Origin: Actinoplanes aureus
GTDB taxonomy: Bacteria > Actinomycetota > Actinomycetes > Mycobacteriales > Micromonosporaceae
Assembly: GCF_015704865.1 (NCBI RefSeq)
Contig: NZ_JADQTO010000007.1
Location: 1 to 64,000, forward strand
DNA length: 64,000 nucleotides
Reading direction: 5' to 3'
Shown: piece after piece, positions 52,517 to 60,902 of the stretch
How positions within the stretch are numbered: the stretch's first letter is position 1
Layout: every line of letters begins with the position of its first letter
Program-made: the position numbers and the translations under genes
Notes under the pieces: generated by a model
The model's input: the letters and a program-made list of their open reading frames with translations, nothing else
What the model was told of the DNA's origin: nothing
Databases searched by the model: none

Positions 52517-52614
52517 CTGTCTCTCCCCCTTCCCGGGCCGTACTGCGGGGACCATACAGATTCAAATAACCCCAAAGTGGTCAAACAGGCACGGCGGCCC
52601 CCGATAGATATGGC

Positions 52615-52644
52615 AACGGCCCGGCCCACCGGGGCCGGGCCGTT
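52615..52644. terminator. Terminator hairpin after the CopC-CopD gene
   Basis: Perfect 13-base arms AACGGCCCGGCCC around ACCG, 12 bases downstream of the minus-strand stop at 52656. Confidence 0.85.
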
Positions 52645-52655
52645 CACGGGGAGGG

Positions 52656-54317
52656 TCAGGAGATGTTCGCCGTCATGGTCAACGTCGATTGGTCGATCTC
52701 GGTGGTCCGGGCGGTGAACTTGAAGGTCCACTCGCCGGCGGCCGGCAGCGCGATGTCACCGATGGCGTGGAAATCGGTGATCCGCAGCAGCGGGATCTCG
52801 ATCGGCTCGATCCCCTTCGCGGCCAGCGTCGCGGTCGCCTTCCACTCGATGACCGGCAACGGCTTGTTGTCCGGGGTGTACGCGTACAGGTGGATCGAGT
52901 TGTTGCCCACCTTGGCCGGGAAGATGTCCACCTGCAGCGACATCTTGTTCGAGGTCAACGTCTGGGTGACGGTCGTGGTGGTGGCCGCGGTCTCGGCCGC
53001 CTCGGCGGTACGCGGCGGCGCGATCTGCACCAGCACCGACGTGACGCCGAGCACCACCGCGGTGATCGCCAGCTCGGCGAGCACGATCCGGCGCAGTGGC
53101 CCGGGCGACTCCTCGGCGGCGCGGGACTTGACCAGCTTGCGCGAGTACGCCGCCACCCCGAGCACCACGGCGGCCAGCCCGACCTTGACCAGGATCAGCC
53201 GGCCGTAGGTGGTGTTGATCAGGCCGTCCAGCGTCGACACCTCGATCAGCGCCTGCACCACACCGGCGAAGATCAGGGCGCCGACCGCGGCCGCCGCCCA
53301 GCGGGACCAGATCGGCAGGATCGCGCCGAGTTCCCGGCCGTTCGCCCGGGGCAGCAGGAAGCCGAACAACATGACCAGACCGCCGAGCCACACCGCGACG
53401 GCGGCCAGGTGCAGCGCGTCGATCACCACCGAGACCCCGGCCACCGGGGAGGCGGTCGGGTGCCCGGTCAGCGGCCAGGTGGCCAGCGCCGCCACGCCGA
53501 GCACGCCGAGCAGGGCCAGGTCGAGTTTCGACTCGCCGCCGCCGGTACCGACCAGCAGCGGTCGCAACAGGAACGCGGCCGCGATCACCACGCCGAGCCG
53601 GACCAGCATCACCGCGCCGAACGTGCTGCCCAGCACGTCGCGCACGTCGCCCAGCCCGACGTCGAAGAGGCCGGTGCCGAGCGTGTACGGGGCCTGCAAC
53701 CAGAGACCGAGCAGGGTGCTGCCGGCCACCAGCCCGATACCGGTCCAGATCAGCCGGCCCGGCCCGCGCCGGTCCAGCCGCTGCGGCCAGAGCAGGGCGA
53801 GGACCAGCACCGGGCCGACCAGGAGCACCAGTCCGGCGTACCCCAGGTATTTGGCGATCGGAATGAGTGTGCGGACCACTGGATCGACCCGCACCTCTTC
53901 CTCGGCCGCCGAAGGCGGCGTCGAGGCCGCGCCCACCGAGAAGGTGATCGTGCCGGCCACCGGGTGGCTGTCCGCGGAGATCACCCGGTAGCTGACCAGG
54001 TACGTGCCGCGGCCCGCGCCGGTACGCAGCGGAATCGTCACCTGCGTGCCGGTGACCGAGGGTTCGCCCTGGTCGGCGCGGGAACCGTCGGGACTGATCA
54101 CCCGGATCTTGTCGGAGAGCAGCTGGACCGACTCGCTGAACGTGAGGGTCACCTTGTTCGGGGCGTCCGGGACGATCGTGCCGTTACCCGGGTCGCTGCC
54201 GACCAGGGCGGCGTGGGCACTGGCCGGCGCGGCGGCCAGCAGCGTGCCGAAGAGCCCGAGCAGCAACCCGGCCAGGACAGCCAGGACTCGGCGTCGGTCA
54301 GTCACCAGTCGCTCCAT
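52656..54317 (-). CDS. CopC-CopD fusion copper-handling membrane protein
   Basis: A 553-residue protein. Signal peptide residues 1-34 end ASA before His35, which is therefore the first residue of the mature protein, as required for CopC copper binding (AHAALVGSDPGNG). The CopC domain (about 35-130) includes ISADSHPVAGTI with the second His ligand. Eight or so membrane helices of the CopD domain follow, and the last 110 residues are an extracellular beta domain of the YtkA-like type (NKMSLQVDIFPAKVGNNSIHLYAYTP). It binds Cu(II) outside the membrane and probably imports it. It is divergent from the ECF sigma factor gene. Confidence 0.92.
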   Translation of the reverse strand: MERLVTDRRRVLAVLAGLLLGLFGTLLAAAPASAHAALVGSDPGNGTIVPDAPNKVTLTFSESVQLLSDKIRVISPDGSRADQGEPSVTGTQVTIPLRTGAGRGTYLVSYRVISADSHPVAGTITFSVGAASTPPSAAEEEVRVDPVVRTLIPIAKYLGYAGLVLLVGPVLVLALLWPQRLDRRGPGRLIWTGIGLVAGSTLLGLWLQAPYTLGTGLFDVGLGDVRDVLGSTFGAVMLVRLGVVIAAAFLLRPLLVGTGGGESKLDLALLGVLGVAALATWPLTGHPTASPVAGVSVVIDALHLAAVAVWLGGLVMLFGFLLPRANGRELGAILPIWSRWAAAAVGALIFAGVVQALIEVSTLDGLINTTYGRLILVKVGLAAVVLGVAAYSRKLVKSRAAEESPGPLRRIVLAELAITAVVLGVTSVLVQIAPPRTAEAAETAATTTTVTQTLTSNKMSLQVDIFPAKVGNNSIHLYAYTPDNKPLPVIEWKATATLAAKGIEPIEIPLLRITDFHAIGDIALPAAGEWTFKFTARTTEIDQSTLTMTANIS

Positions 54318-54402
54318 TTCCGGTCATGGACGGTAGTCGCCCGGAGTCCTTGCATGGTTCCAGATCGCGTCCGGCGTCGCCGATGCGCGTACCATTCCGC
54401 CC

Positions 54403-54942
54403 GTGACCGAAGAGACGGACGAGACCACCGCGCTGGCTCTGGCCGCCCGTGCGGGCGATCCGGCGGCGCAGGCGGCGTTCGTGCGAGCCACCCAGGCGGA
54501 GGTCTGGCGGTTCACGGCCGCACTGGTGGATCCGGGCGCCGCGGACGACCTCACTCAGGAGACCTACCTGCGGGCGTTCCGGGCACTGCACAGCTTCGCC
54601 GCCCGGTCCAGCGTACGGACGTGGCTGCTCGGCATCGCCCGCCGGACCTGCGCCGACCACCTGCGCTCCGTGGTGCGCCGGCGCCGCCTCGACGCCCGGC
54701 TCGCCGCTCAGGCCGTCACCGAGCTGCCCGCTCCCGATCCCGCGCACCGGCTGACCAGCGCCGACCTGTTGAGCCGGCTCAGTGACGAGCGTCGCACCGC
54801 CTTCACGCTGACCCAGGTGCTCGGCCTCTCGTACGCGGAGGCCGCCGAGGTCGAGGACGTCCCGGTCGGCACCATCCGCTCCCGGGTGGCCCGGGCCCGC
54901 GACGAGCTGATCACGGCGGTGTCCCGCGCACAGGCCAGCTGA
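54403..54942 (+). CDS. ECF sigma factor (SigC-like)
   Basis: A 179-residue ECF sigma factor with region 2 (VWRFTAALVDPGAADDLTQETYLRAFRAL) and region 4 (RRTAFTLTQVLGLSYAEAAEVEDVPVGTIRSRVARAR) intact. GTG start. It lies between CopC-CopD and the MauE/DsbA genes, and similar sigma factors in other actinobacteria are associated with copper homeostasis (SigC), so it may control this island. No anti-sigma gene is adjacent; regulation could rely on the sigma alone or on redox. Confidence 0.9.
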   Translation: MTEETDETTALALAARAGDPAAQAAFVRATQAEVWRFTAALVDPGAADDLTQETYLRAFRALHSFAARSSVRTWLLGIARRTCADHLRSVVRRRRLDARLAAQAVTELPAPDPAHRLTSADLLSRLSDERRTAFTLTQVLGLSYAEAAEVEDVPVGTIRSRVARARDELITAVSRAQAS

Positions 54943-54994
54943 CGAGGACAGAATCGCCGGGAACTCGAAAGCGGGGAGAACCGTCTAACGGGGC

Positions 54995-55495
54995 GTGACC
55001 ATGGAAACCCTGCGGAGTGTCCGCTCGGCGGCCGCCTGGCCGTGGATCTCCACTGTGGCCCGGCTCGGCCTGGCCGCCGTCTGGTTGATCGCCGGTGGGC
55101 TCAAGGTCGGCGATCTCGCCGCCTCCGCCCGCGCGGTGAACGCCTACCAGCTGATGTCGTACGACGCGGCCAAGGTGGTCGGTGCGATCCAGCCCTTTCT
55201 GGAGATCGCTCTCGGTCTGCTCCTGCTGATCGGCCTGGCGACCCGCCTCACCGCCGCGATCTCCGCGCTGCTGATGGTGGTCTTCATCGCCGGGATCGTC
55301 TCGGCGTGGGCCCGCGGCCTGCAGATCGACTGCGGCTGTTTCAGCGCCGGCGGCGCGCTGGCCGAGGGCAAAGAGGCGGCGTACGGCTTGGACATCCTTC
55401 GTGATCTCGGGTTTCTGGCACTAGCCGGGATCCTGGTGTGGCGACCGCACACCCGGTTCTCACTCGACGGTCTACTCATGGGGGATGCGCGATGA
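54995..55495 (+). CDS. MauE/DoxX-family membrane protein
   Basis: A 166-residue membrane protein with four helices (ARLGLAAVWLIAGGLKV, AIQPFLEIALGLLLLIGLAT, AISALLMVVFIAGIVSAWA, and ILRDLGFLALAGILVWRP). The DCGCF motif (CxC) at the start of the loop after helix 3 fits the redox role of MauE, which delivers electrons to extracytoplasmic thiol proteins. It precedes a DsbA-like gene whose ATG overlaps its stop by four bases (ATGA). A redox relay from MauE to DsbA is the natural reading. Confidence 0.88.
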   Translation: MTMETLRSVRSAAAWPWISTVARLGLAAVWLIAGGLKVGDLAASARAVNAYQLMSYDAAKVVGAIQPFLEIALGLLLLIGLATRLTAAISALLMVVFIAGIVSAWARGLQIDCGCFSAGGALAEGKEAAYGLDILRDLGFLALAGILVWRPHTRFSLDGLLMGDAR

Positions 55496-56217
55496 GCAAG
55501 GGGAAACGAGACCGGTCCACGAAAGCACGGCAGATCGTCGAGCATCAGCGGGCCGCCGAGCGGCGCCGCACCGTGACGATCTGGACCTCGGTCGCCGTGG
55601 TCGTGGTTCTGTTCATCGCCGGACTGGTCGGCTGGAACATGATGGCCGACCAGGACGATGGCAAGGTCACCACGCCCACCGCGGCGGTCGACGACGGCAC
55701 CGCCTTCGCGGTCGGGTCGGGCCCGGTCACCGTGGACATCTACGAGGACTTCATGTGCCCGGCCTGCAACAGCTTCGAGCAGGCCTCGAGCGCGACGCTG
55801 AAGCAGCTCGTCGACGCCGGCAAGGTCACCGTGCGATACCACCCGGTGGCGATCCTCGACCGGTTCTCCAACGGCACCGAGTACTCCACCCGCTCCGCCG
55901 CGGCGTCGGCCGCCGCCGCCCAGGAGGGCAAGTTCACCGAGTACCACGAGGTGCTCTTCGCCAACCAGCCCGCCGAGGGCAGCGATGGCCTCAGCGACGA
56001 GAAGCTGATCGAACTCGGCAAGTCCGTCGGCCTGACCAGCGACACTTTCGCCGACGCGGTGAACAACGGCAGCTACCGGTCATGGGCGGCCCAGGCCACC
56101 GAGAAGTTCTCCGAACGAAACTTCACCGGCACGCCGACGATCACGGTCAACGGCGAGCAGCTCGAGACACCCAGCCCGGAGCAACTCACCCAGGCGGTCG
56201 AGAAGGCGGCCGGGTGA
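55492..56217 (+). CDS. DsbA-like membrane-anchored thiol oxidoreductase
   Basis: A 241-residue protein. ATG 55492 overlaps the MauE stop. A basic cytoplasmic start is followed by one helix (VAVVVVLFIAGLVGW, about 34-48) and a thioredoxin-fold DsbA domain with CPAC active site (Cys89 and Cys92) in YEDFMCPACNSFEQA and the cis-Pro loop FTGTPTITVNG near residue 215. It should oxidise or isomerise disulfides of exported proteins, with the MauE protein as electron partner. The stop overlaps the next GTG by three bases. Confidence 0.93.
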   Translation: MSKGKRDRSTKARQIVEHQRAAERRRTVTIWTSVAVVVVLFIAGLVGWNMMADQDDGKVTTPTAAVDDGTAFAVGSGPVTVDIYEDFMCPACNSFEQASSATLKQLVDAGKVTVRYHPVAILDRFSNGTEYSTRSAAASAAAAQEGKFTEYHEVLFANQPAEGSDGLSDEKLIELGKSVGLTSDTFADAVNNGSYRSWAAQATEKFSERNFTGTPTITVNGEQLETPSPEQLTQAVEKAAG

Positions 56218-57185
56218 GGCGACTCGCCCTGCTCCTGGCAGTGGCCGGTGCGGTTCTCGCACCGGCCACTCCCGCGTTCGCGCACGCCGGTGACACCGAG
56301 GGGGCCAGTTCGTACCGGGTGACGGTCACCGGCCTGAGCACCCCGCTCGACGGGCTCACGGTCCGGGTCGTGGAGGGCGGGGCACGGCTGGAGCTGAGCA
56401 ACGAGACCGGCCGCGCCATCGAGGTGCTGGGCTACTCCGGCGAGCCGTACCTGGAGGTGCGGCCGGACGGCACCTACGAGAACGTGAGCTCGCCGGCCAC
56501 GTACCTCAACGCGACCTTGAGCGGCGACACCCCGCTGCCCGCCGGCGCCGATCCCACCGCGGCGCCGTCCTGGCGCCGCGTCTCCGGCGACACCACCGTG
56601 CGCTGGCACGACCAGCGCACCCAGTGGCGGGAGCCCGGGCTGCCGCCGCAGGCGGCCGCCGACCCGGACAGCGCGCATCGGATCCGTGAGTGGGTGGTGC
56701 CGCTGCGGGAACAGACCCGGACGATCGAGGTCCAGGGCACGCTCGACTACGAGCCACCCCCGCGGGAGTGGGCCTGGTGGGCCGGCGCGGCGTTGCTGGC
56801 CGTCGCGGTCACACTGCTGGCGATGCGGTGGCCGGGCTTGGTCGGACCGCTCGCGCTGTTCGCGGGCACAACCACACTCTGGTACGCGCTGTCGCGCATT
56901 CTGGACGGCGGGGGCTGGTTCGGCGTACCGGTCATCGCGGGACTGCTCGCCTGCGCCGCCGCCTACCGGCACCCGCCGTTCTACCTGGCGCTCTCCGGTT
57001 TCGTGCTGGCCGCCTTCGCCGGTTTCGGCGAAGCCGACGTGTTCACCGCGGCCGTGGTACCGGCCGCGGGCCCGGGCTGGCTGGCCCGGGCCGCCGTCAC
57101 GGTGGCCGTCGGGGCCGGAGCGGGGCTCGCGCTCACCGGCGTGCTCCGCCTGCGCGCCGCGACCCCGGCCGTCACACCCCGGTGA
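56214..57185 (+). CDS. Secreted-N-terminus membrane protein with His-first mature end
   Basis: A 323-residue protein starting at GTG 56214, overlapping the DsbA-like stop. The signal ends AFA before His24, giving a mature protein that begins HAGDTEG, like CopC-type copper proteins with an N-terminal His. The external domain (about 24-175) is beta-rich (SSYRVTVTGLSTPLDGLTVRVVEGGARLELSN) with a conserved Trp/His-rich stretch (WRRVSGDTTVRWHDQRTQW). Five or six helices close the protein. The domain is of a type found next to CopC/YcnI genes in actinobacteria. Copper binding is inferred, not shown. Confidence 0.8.
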   Translation: MRRLALLLAVAGAVLAPATPAFAHAGDTEGASSYRVTVTGLSTPLDGLTVRVVEGGARLELSNETGRAIEVLGYSGEPYLEVRPDGTYENVSSPATYLNATLSGDTPLPAGADPTAAPSWRRVSGDTTVRWHDQRTQWREPGLPPQAAADPDSAHRIREWVVPLREQTRTIEVQGTLDYEPPPREWAWWAGAALLAVAVTLLAMRWPGLVGPLALFAGTTTLWYALSRILDGGGWFGVPVIAGLLACAAAYRHPPFYLALSGFVLAAFAGFGEADVFTAAVVPAAGPGWLARAAVTVAVGAGAGLALTGVLRLRAATPAVTPR

Positions 57186-57528
57186 TGTCGTCCACGTTGA
57201 CGTTGACGGCGAGCACGTTCAGCCCGTAACCGGTCAGCGCCTCCTTGACCTTCGCCTGCACCTCGCCGGTGACCTCGGCGACCACCCGGCCGGCCTCGAT
57301 GACCAGCACCACGTTCACCGTCACGTCGTTGCCGGCGACCTTCGCGGAGACACCCCGGCTGGCGTCGCCGACCTCGTCCAGGCCGACCTTGTCGAGCACG
57401 CTGTTGAAGAACCGGGCCACGTCACCACCCAGATCCGCGACACCCGGGACCGCCCGGGCAGCCGCGACGGCGATCTTCTCCACGACCTCGCTGGAGACGG
57501 TGGTGCTCCCGTTCGTAGCCTCACTCAT
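57172..57528 (-). CDS. Asp23/Gls24-family protein
   Basis: A 118-residue protein. ATG 57528 (MSEATNGSTTVSSEVVEKIA) is chosen over 57633. The Asp23 pattern VVEKIAVAAARAVPGV, VSAKVAGNDVTVNVVLVIEAGRVVAEVTGEVQAKVKEAL and VNVNVDDI is complete. Members are small, often envelope-associated stress proteins. The last 14 bases overlap the convergent gene ending at 57185. Function here is unknown. Confidence 0.92.
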   Translation of the reverse strand: MSEATNGSTTVSSEVVEKIAVAAARAVPGVADLGGDVARFFNSVLDKVGLDEVGDASRGVSAKVAGNDVTVNVVLVIEAGRVVAEVTGEVQAKVKEALTGYGLNVLAVNVNVDDITGV

Positions 57529-57726
57529 GACTTGATCTCCGCTCTCGACGCACGTGCCGGGGAGCGTACCGCGAGTGCAGCGCACCGTGCGTACAGCGCC
57601 ATCGATAACGGGTTGTTCGACTGCCGAATCCATTGTTTTCCTATTTCCCGGAACGTTGGGAAACGGATTCCCTATTGCCGGAAATTGGCATATCGACTCT
57701 CCGCCATCAATCGGTAACGTTCAGTT

Positions 57727-58164
57727 GTGGACCACTACGGAGACGAACTCACCCTCCGGCTCTCGGCCGTGAGCGACACCCGGCTCCTCGACGACGACCG
57801 GGCCCTCATCACCTTCATGCGCGACCTGGTCACCCGCATCGGCATGACCGTCATCGCCGGCCCCTTGGTCGCCACCGAACAGGGCCCGCCGGAAAAGGCC
57901 GGCAAATCCGCGGTCGTGATCCTCGCCGAGTCGCACGCCGCCATCCACACCTACCCCCACCTGCGGGAGATCCTCGCCAACATCTTCTCCTGCAAACCAT
58001 TCCGCGAAGAGGACGTGCTCGACGAGTTCCACCGCCTCGTCGGCGAATACCGGATCACCGAACACACCCTCAACCGCCGCGGCGAGGAATGGCCCCGCAA
58101 CGTCAACGCCGCCCGGCACCTCTGGAGCGGCCGGCGAGCCGCACTATCGTCGGTGCATGACTGA
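57727..58164 (+). CDS. speD: S-adenosylmethionine decarboxylase proenzyme family
   Basis: A 145-residue member of the AdoMet decarboxylase superfamily, the pyruvoyl enzyme that feeds spermidine synthesis. GTG start. The self-processing site is AESHAAIHTYP with Ser69 as the future pyruvoyl group; His74 and Cys89 (IFSCKPF) follow at exactly +5 and +20, as in the thermotogal enzyme. The following residues diverge from the usual FTCG. It is followed by a BCP peroxiredoxin gene whose start overlaps its end by eight bases. No spermidine synthase gene is nearby. Confidence 0.88.
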   Translation: MDHYGDELTLRLSAVSDTRLLDDDRALITFMRDLVTRIGMTVIAGPLVATEQGPPEKAGKSAVVILAESHAAIHTYPHLREILANIFSCKPFREEDVLDEFHRLVGEYRITEHTLNRRGEEWPRNVNAARHLWSGRRAALSSVHD

Positions 58165-58633
58165 AAACGTGCGCCTCAGCGCCGGCGACGCCGCACCCGA
58201 CTTCACCCTCGCCACCGACACCGGCGACACCCTCACCCTGAAGGACCTGCGCGGGCGCAAGGTCGTGCTGTACGCGTACCCGGCCGCGATGACCCCCGGC
58301 TGCACCAAGCAGGCCTGCGACTTCCGCGACTCGCTCGCCTCCCTCCAGGCCGCCGGTTACGAGGTGGTCGGCATCTCCCCCGACAAGCCCGCCAAGCTGG
58401 CCAAATTCCGCGAACGCGACGCCATCACATTCCCGCTGGTCAGCGACGAGGACAAGAGCGTGCTCATCGCCTACGGGGCGTACGGCGAGAAGCAGCTCTA
58501 CGGCAAGACGGTCACCGGCGTCATCCGCTCCACGTTCGTCATCGACGAGAACGGGGCGATCGAGCACGCGCTCTACAACGTCAAGGCCACCGGGCACGTC
58601 GCCAAACTGCGCCGCGATCTGGGACTGGACTAA
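58157..58633 (+). CDS. bcp: Thioredoxin-dependent peroxiredoxin (BCP)
   Basis: A 158-residue peroxiredoxin of the BCP/PrxQ group. Peroxidatic Cys49 in MTPGCTKQACDF and resolving Cys54 five residues later are intact, and VVGISPDKPAKLAKFRERDAITFPLVSDED is the family core. It reduces H2O2 and alkyl hydroperoxides with thioredoxin. Its start overlaps the decarboxylase gene by eight bases, so the two are co-translated; the biochemical link is not obvious. Confidence 0.96.
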   Translation: MTENVRLSAGDAAPDFTLATDTGDTLTLKDLRGRKVVLYAYPAAMTPGCTKQACDFRDSLASLQAAGYEVVGISPDKPAKLAKFRERDAITFPLVSDEDKSVLIAYGAYGEKQLYGKTVTGVIRSTFVIDENGAIEHALYNVKATGHVAKLRRDLGLD

Positions 58634-58788
58634 GAAAGTCCGGCGAAACTCGCAACTCCGGGCAGTCCGCGCCGATCAGGAAGGCACACGGAACTCCCGG
58701 AACTCACGGCGGTCGTCATGCGGTAGCCAACCCGCAAGGCGGCCGCCGTGCACGGTTTTTGTCGTACCGGACCTGTACGTTGCGCATC

Positions 58789-59733
58789 ATGTCATACGTC
58801 AAGTACACCCGGGAGATGCTGACCGAGGCGGTCTCCGCATCCACCTCGATGGCCGGGGTTCTGCGCCATCTGGGCCTGCGGTTGAACGGCGGAGCCCACG
58901 CCCACCTGCGCCGGCGGATCACGCATCTCGGCATCGACACGTCGCACTTCCTCGGGCGCGGCCACGCGCGAGGCGTCCACAGCCCGCGTCGCCGCCGACC
59001 GGACGAGATTCTGATCGAGCGCCCACCCGAGGCGAAACGGCAGGCACCGACCGTGCTGCGGCGAGCGCTGGAGGAACTGGGCCGCGCCTACCGGTGCGCC
59101 GAGTGCGGCGTCGGCGACGTGTGGAACGCACGATCACTGACTTTGCAGGTCGACCACATCGACGGACAGTTCTGGAACTGCCGATCGGAGAATCTGCGGT
59201 TCCTCTGCCCGAACTGCCACAGCCAGACGGCGACCTACGCGGGCCGGAACCGGCCCCGATGCCGGATCCCGGTCGTCCGGGTGGACGGGCAGGGCAACCC
59301 GGTGAAACGGCCGGAGCCAACCGGCCCGCTCACCGAGAAGGGCCGGGTCGAGGTGCTCCAGCAGGTGCGGCGCAAGGATCTGACCGTCGCCGATGCCGCT
59401 CGGACGCTGGGCTGTCACCCCAGTCACGTCTACACACTGATGCGCCGGTGGGAGACCCGGGGAACGCTGGCGCCGGCACCGCGACGACGCCGGATCTCGG
59501 CCGTCGACCGCGCCGGGGTCATGGCCTTCGCGCTGGCACATCCCCGGTGGGGGCCACGTAAGGTGGCTGACGCGCTCCGGGCCAGGCCGTCACAGCCCAT
59601 CGCGGTCTCCGCATCCACGGTGGAGAACATCTTCCGGGAGGCCGGGCTCAACACCGCACAGGCCAGATCGGCGGTGAGCAAGACGCCACGGACGCATCCG
59701 ACCGATTACACTCCTCACAACGCTTTGCCTTGA
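58789..59733 (+). CDS. HNH endonuclease-like protein with transposase-type HTH
   Basis: A 314-residue protein. ATG 58789 starts the common N-terminal helical module (YTREMLTEAVSASTSMAGVL, LNGGAHAHLRRRITHLGIDTSHF). An HNH domain (about 95-150) has a zinc knuckle RCAECG and CPNCH and the HNH core VDHIDG with NLRFLCPNCHS. The remaining 130 residues are a winged-helix pair: LTVADAARTLGCHPSHVYTLMRRW, then HPRWGPRKVADALRA with VSASTVENIFREAGL, which resembles IS481/IS3-type transposase N-termini. It may be a nicking or homing enzyme or a mobile-element relic. It lies 12 bases before tRNA-Leu. Confidence 0.8.
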   Translation: MSYVKYTREMLTEAVSASTSMAGVLRHLGLRLNGGAHAHLRRRITHLGIDTSHFLGRGHARGVHSPRRRRPDEILIERPPEAKRQAPTVLRRALEELGRAYRCAECGVGDVWNARSLTLQVDHIDGQFWNCRSENLRFLCPNCHSQTATYAGRNRPRCRIPVVRVDGQGNPVKRPEPTGPLTEKGRVEVLQQVRRKDLTVADAARTLGCHPSHVYTLMRRWETRGTLAPAPRRRRISAVDRAGVMAFALAHPRWGPRKVADALRARPSQPIAVSASTVENIFREAGLNTAQARSAVSKTPRTHPTDYTPHNALP

Positions 59734-59745
59734 GGGGCAAAAGGC

Positions 59746-59832
59746 GCGGGAGTGGCGTAATCGGCAGCCGCGCGGGTTTTAGGTGCCCGTGCCCGAAAGG
59801 GCGTAGGGGTTCGAGTCCCCTCTTCCGCACCA
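59746..59832 (+). tRNA. tRNA-Leu (TAG)
   Basis: Class II tRNA with acceptor GCGGGAG/CTTCCGC, anticodon loop TTTTAGG (anticodon TAG), a long variable arm TGCCCGTGCCCGAAAGGGCG, T loop TTCGAGT and encoded CCA end. Discriminator A. Confidence 0.93.
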
Positions 59833-59836
59833 GCCG

Positions 59837-59877
59837 AAGGCGGCCCGGTCCACGAATCGCGTGGACCGGGCCGCCTT
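59837..59877. terminator. Terminator hairpin after tRNA-Leu
   Basis: Perfect 18-base arms starting AAGGCGGCCCGGTCC around AATCG. It terminates tRNA-Leu and, on the other strand, lies 43 bases beyond the expansin-like gene. Confidence 0.85.
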
Positions 59878-59919
59878 GTCAGTTCTCCAGTCGCTTTACC
59901 GGTACCGCGCCGGCCGAAC

Positions 59920-60861
59920 TCAGCAGGAGGCGGCGGGGTCGGCGGCGGCCAGGTCGACCAGCGGCTGATCGGCGCCGGACGGCGACGCCACCGGCGCGGA
60001 CTCGAGCACCGGCGCGGCCGGCGAGCGGGGCGCGGCCGGGGGAACGGAGGCCGAGGCGGCGGCCTTCTTCTTGGTGGGGGCGGAGCTGCTGGCCTTCGCC
60101 GCCGGTGTGGCCGTCTTCTTGACGACGGCGCTTGAGCCGCCGGTCAGGCGTACGCCGGTCTTCTGGACGGTGCCGGGTTTCATGTCGATGCCGGTGACGG
60201 TGGCCGTGTTGCCGTACACATCGGTGATTTTGATTTTGTAGGGGCCGGACCCGGCGCCGCTGTCGATGAGCCAGTAGTTGAAGTCGGTGCGGTGTGCCGC
60301 GCTGAAAGCGCGGCCGGGGCCGGCGACCTTGACCGAGGACAGCAGGTTGGCGTGGTTGTCGATGCGCGCGGCGAACCAGTACTGCGAGGCGCCTTCCTTG
60401 ATCCGGACGCTGATCGGCGCGGGCACGGCGGGGTTGGTGACCAGTTTGTACTTGATGGAGATGATGCCGTCGACCTCGTTGCCGATCCTCTTGAAGGCGG
60501 TGCGGCTGAGGTCGAGGTGTCCGGGGGCGCATTCCGGGCAGGAGTCGAAGACCTTGACGCGTACCTTGCCCTTGGGGCCGGTGACGTCCAGGTAGGCGCC
60601 GCAGGAGGCGCCTTCGGCGTACTGGTTGGGGCCGAGTGCGACGTAGAGGTCGTCGGCGGGCACCTCGAAGGAGCAGTTGCCGGAGGTGCCGGCCAGGTCG
60701 TAGAAGGTGGCCTTGCCGGTTTTGGTGGTGGTGCTCGGGGGTGCGGCGCAGGCGGATCCGCTGTTCTGCAGGAGCAGGGCCACGCCGAGGATGCCGGCGA
60801 GGACTGCGGCGCCGCCGGCGGCGAGCCATCGGGTGGAGAACATGCGTCGGTGAGCACTCAC
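59920..60861 (-). CDS. Expansin-like secreted protein (DPBB plus CBM63-like)
   Basis: A 313-residue protein from GTG 60861 (ATG 60843 is also possible). A membrane-type signal (WLAAGGAAVLAGILGVALLL) is followed by a double-psi beta-barrel (about 50-150, GKATFYDLAGTSGNCSFEV, GASCGAYLDVTGPKGKVRV and the VFDSCPECAPGHLDLS segment with the conserved Asp) and an expansin-type beta sandwich (about 155-250). The last 65 residues are an Ala/Ser/Pro/Lys linker ending in Cys. Expansins loosen plant or bacterial wall polymers without hydrolysis. The relation to the polysaccharide enzymes in the window is plausible. Confidence 0.88.
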   Translation of the reverse strand: MSAHRRMFSTRWLAAGGAAVLAGILGVALLLQNSGSACAAPPSTTTKTGKATFYDLAGTSGNCSFEVPADDLYVALGPNQYAEGASCGAYLDVTGPKGKVRVKVFDSCPECAPGHLDLSRTAFKRIGNEVDGIISIKYKLVTNPAVPAPISVRIKEGASQYWFAARIDNHANLLSSVKVAGPGRAFSAAHRTDFNYWLIDSGAGSGPYKIKITDVYGNTATVTGIDMKPGTVQKTGVRLTGGSSAVVKKTATPAAKASSSAPTKKKAAASASVPPAAPRSPAAPVLESAPVASPSGADQPLVDLAAADPAASC

Positions 60862-60902
60862 CCGGGCATCCTGGTCGCCGGTGCGGGTGCGGGGCAAATC
60901 TT

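Noticed and set aside
58789..59733. Complete insertion sequence
   Set aside because: No DDE catalytic domain, no terminal inverted repeats and no target-site duplication seen around the HNH gene.
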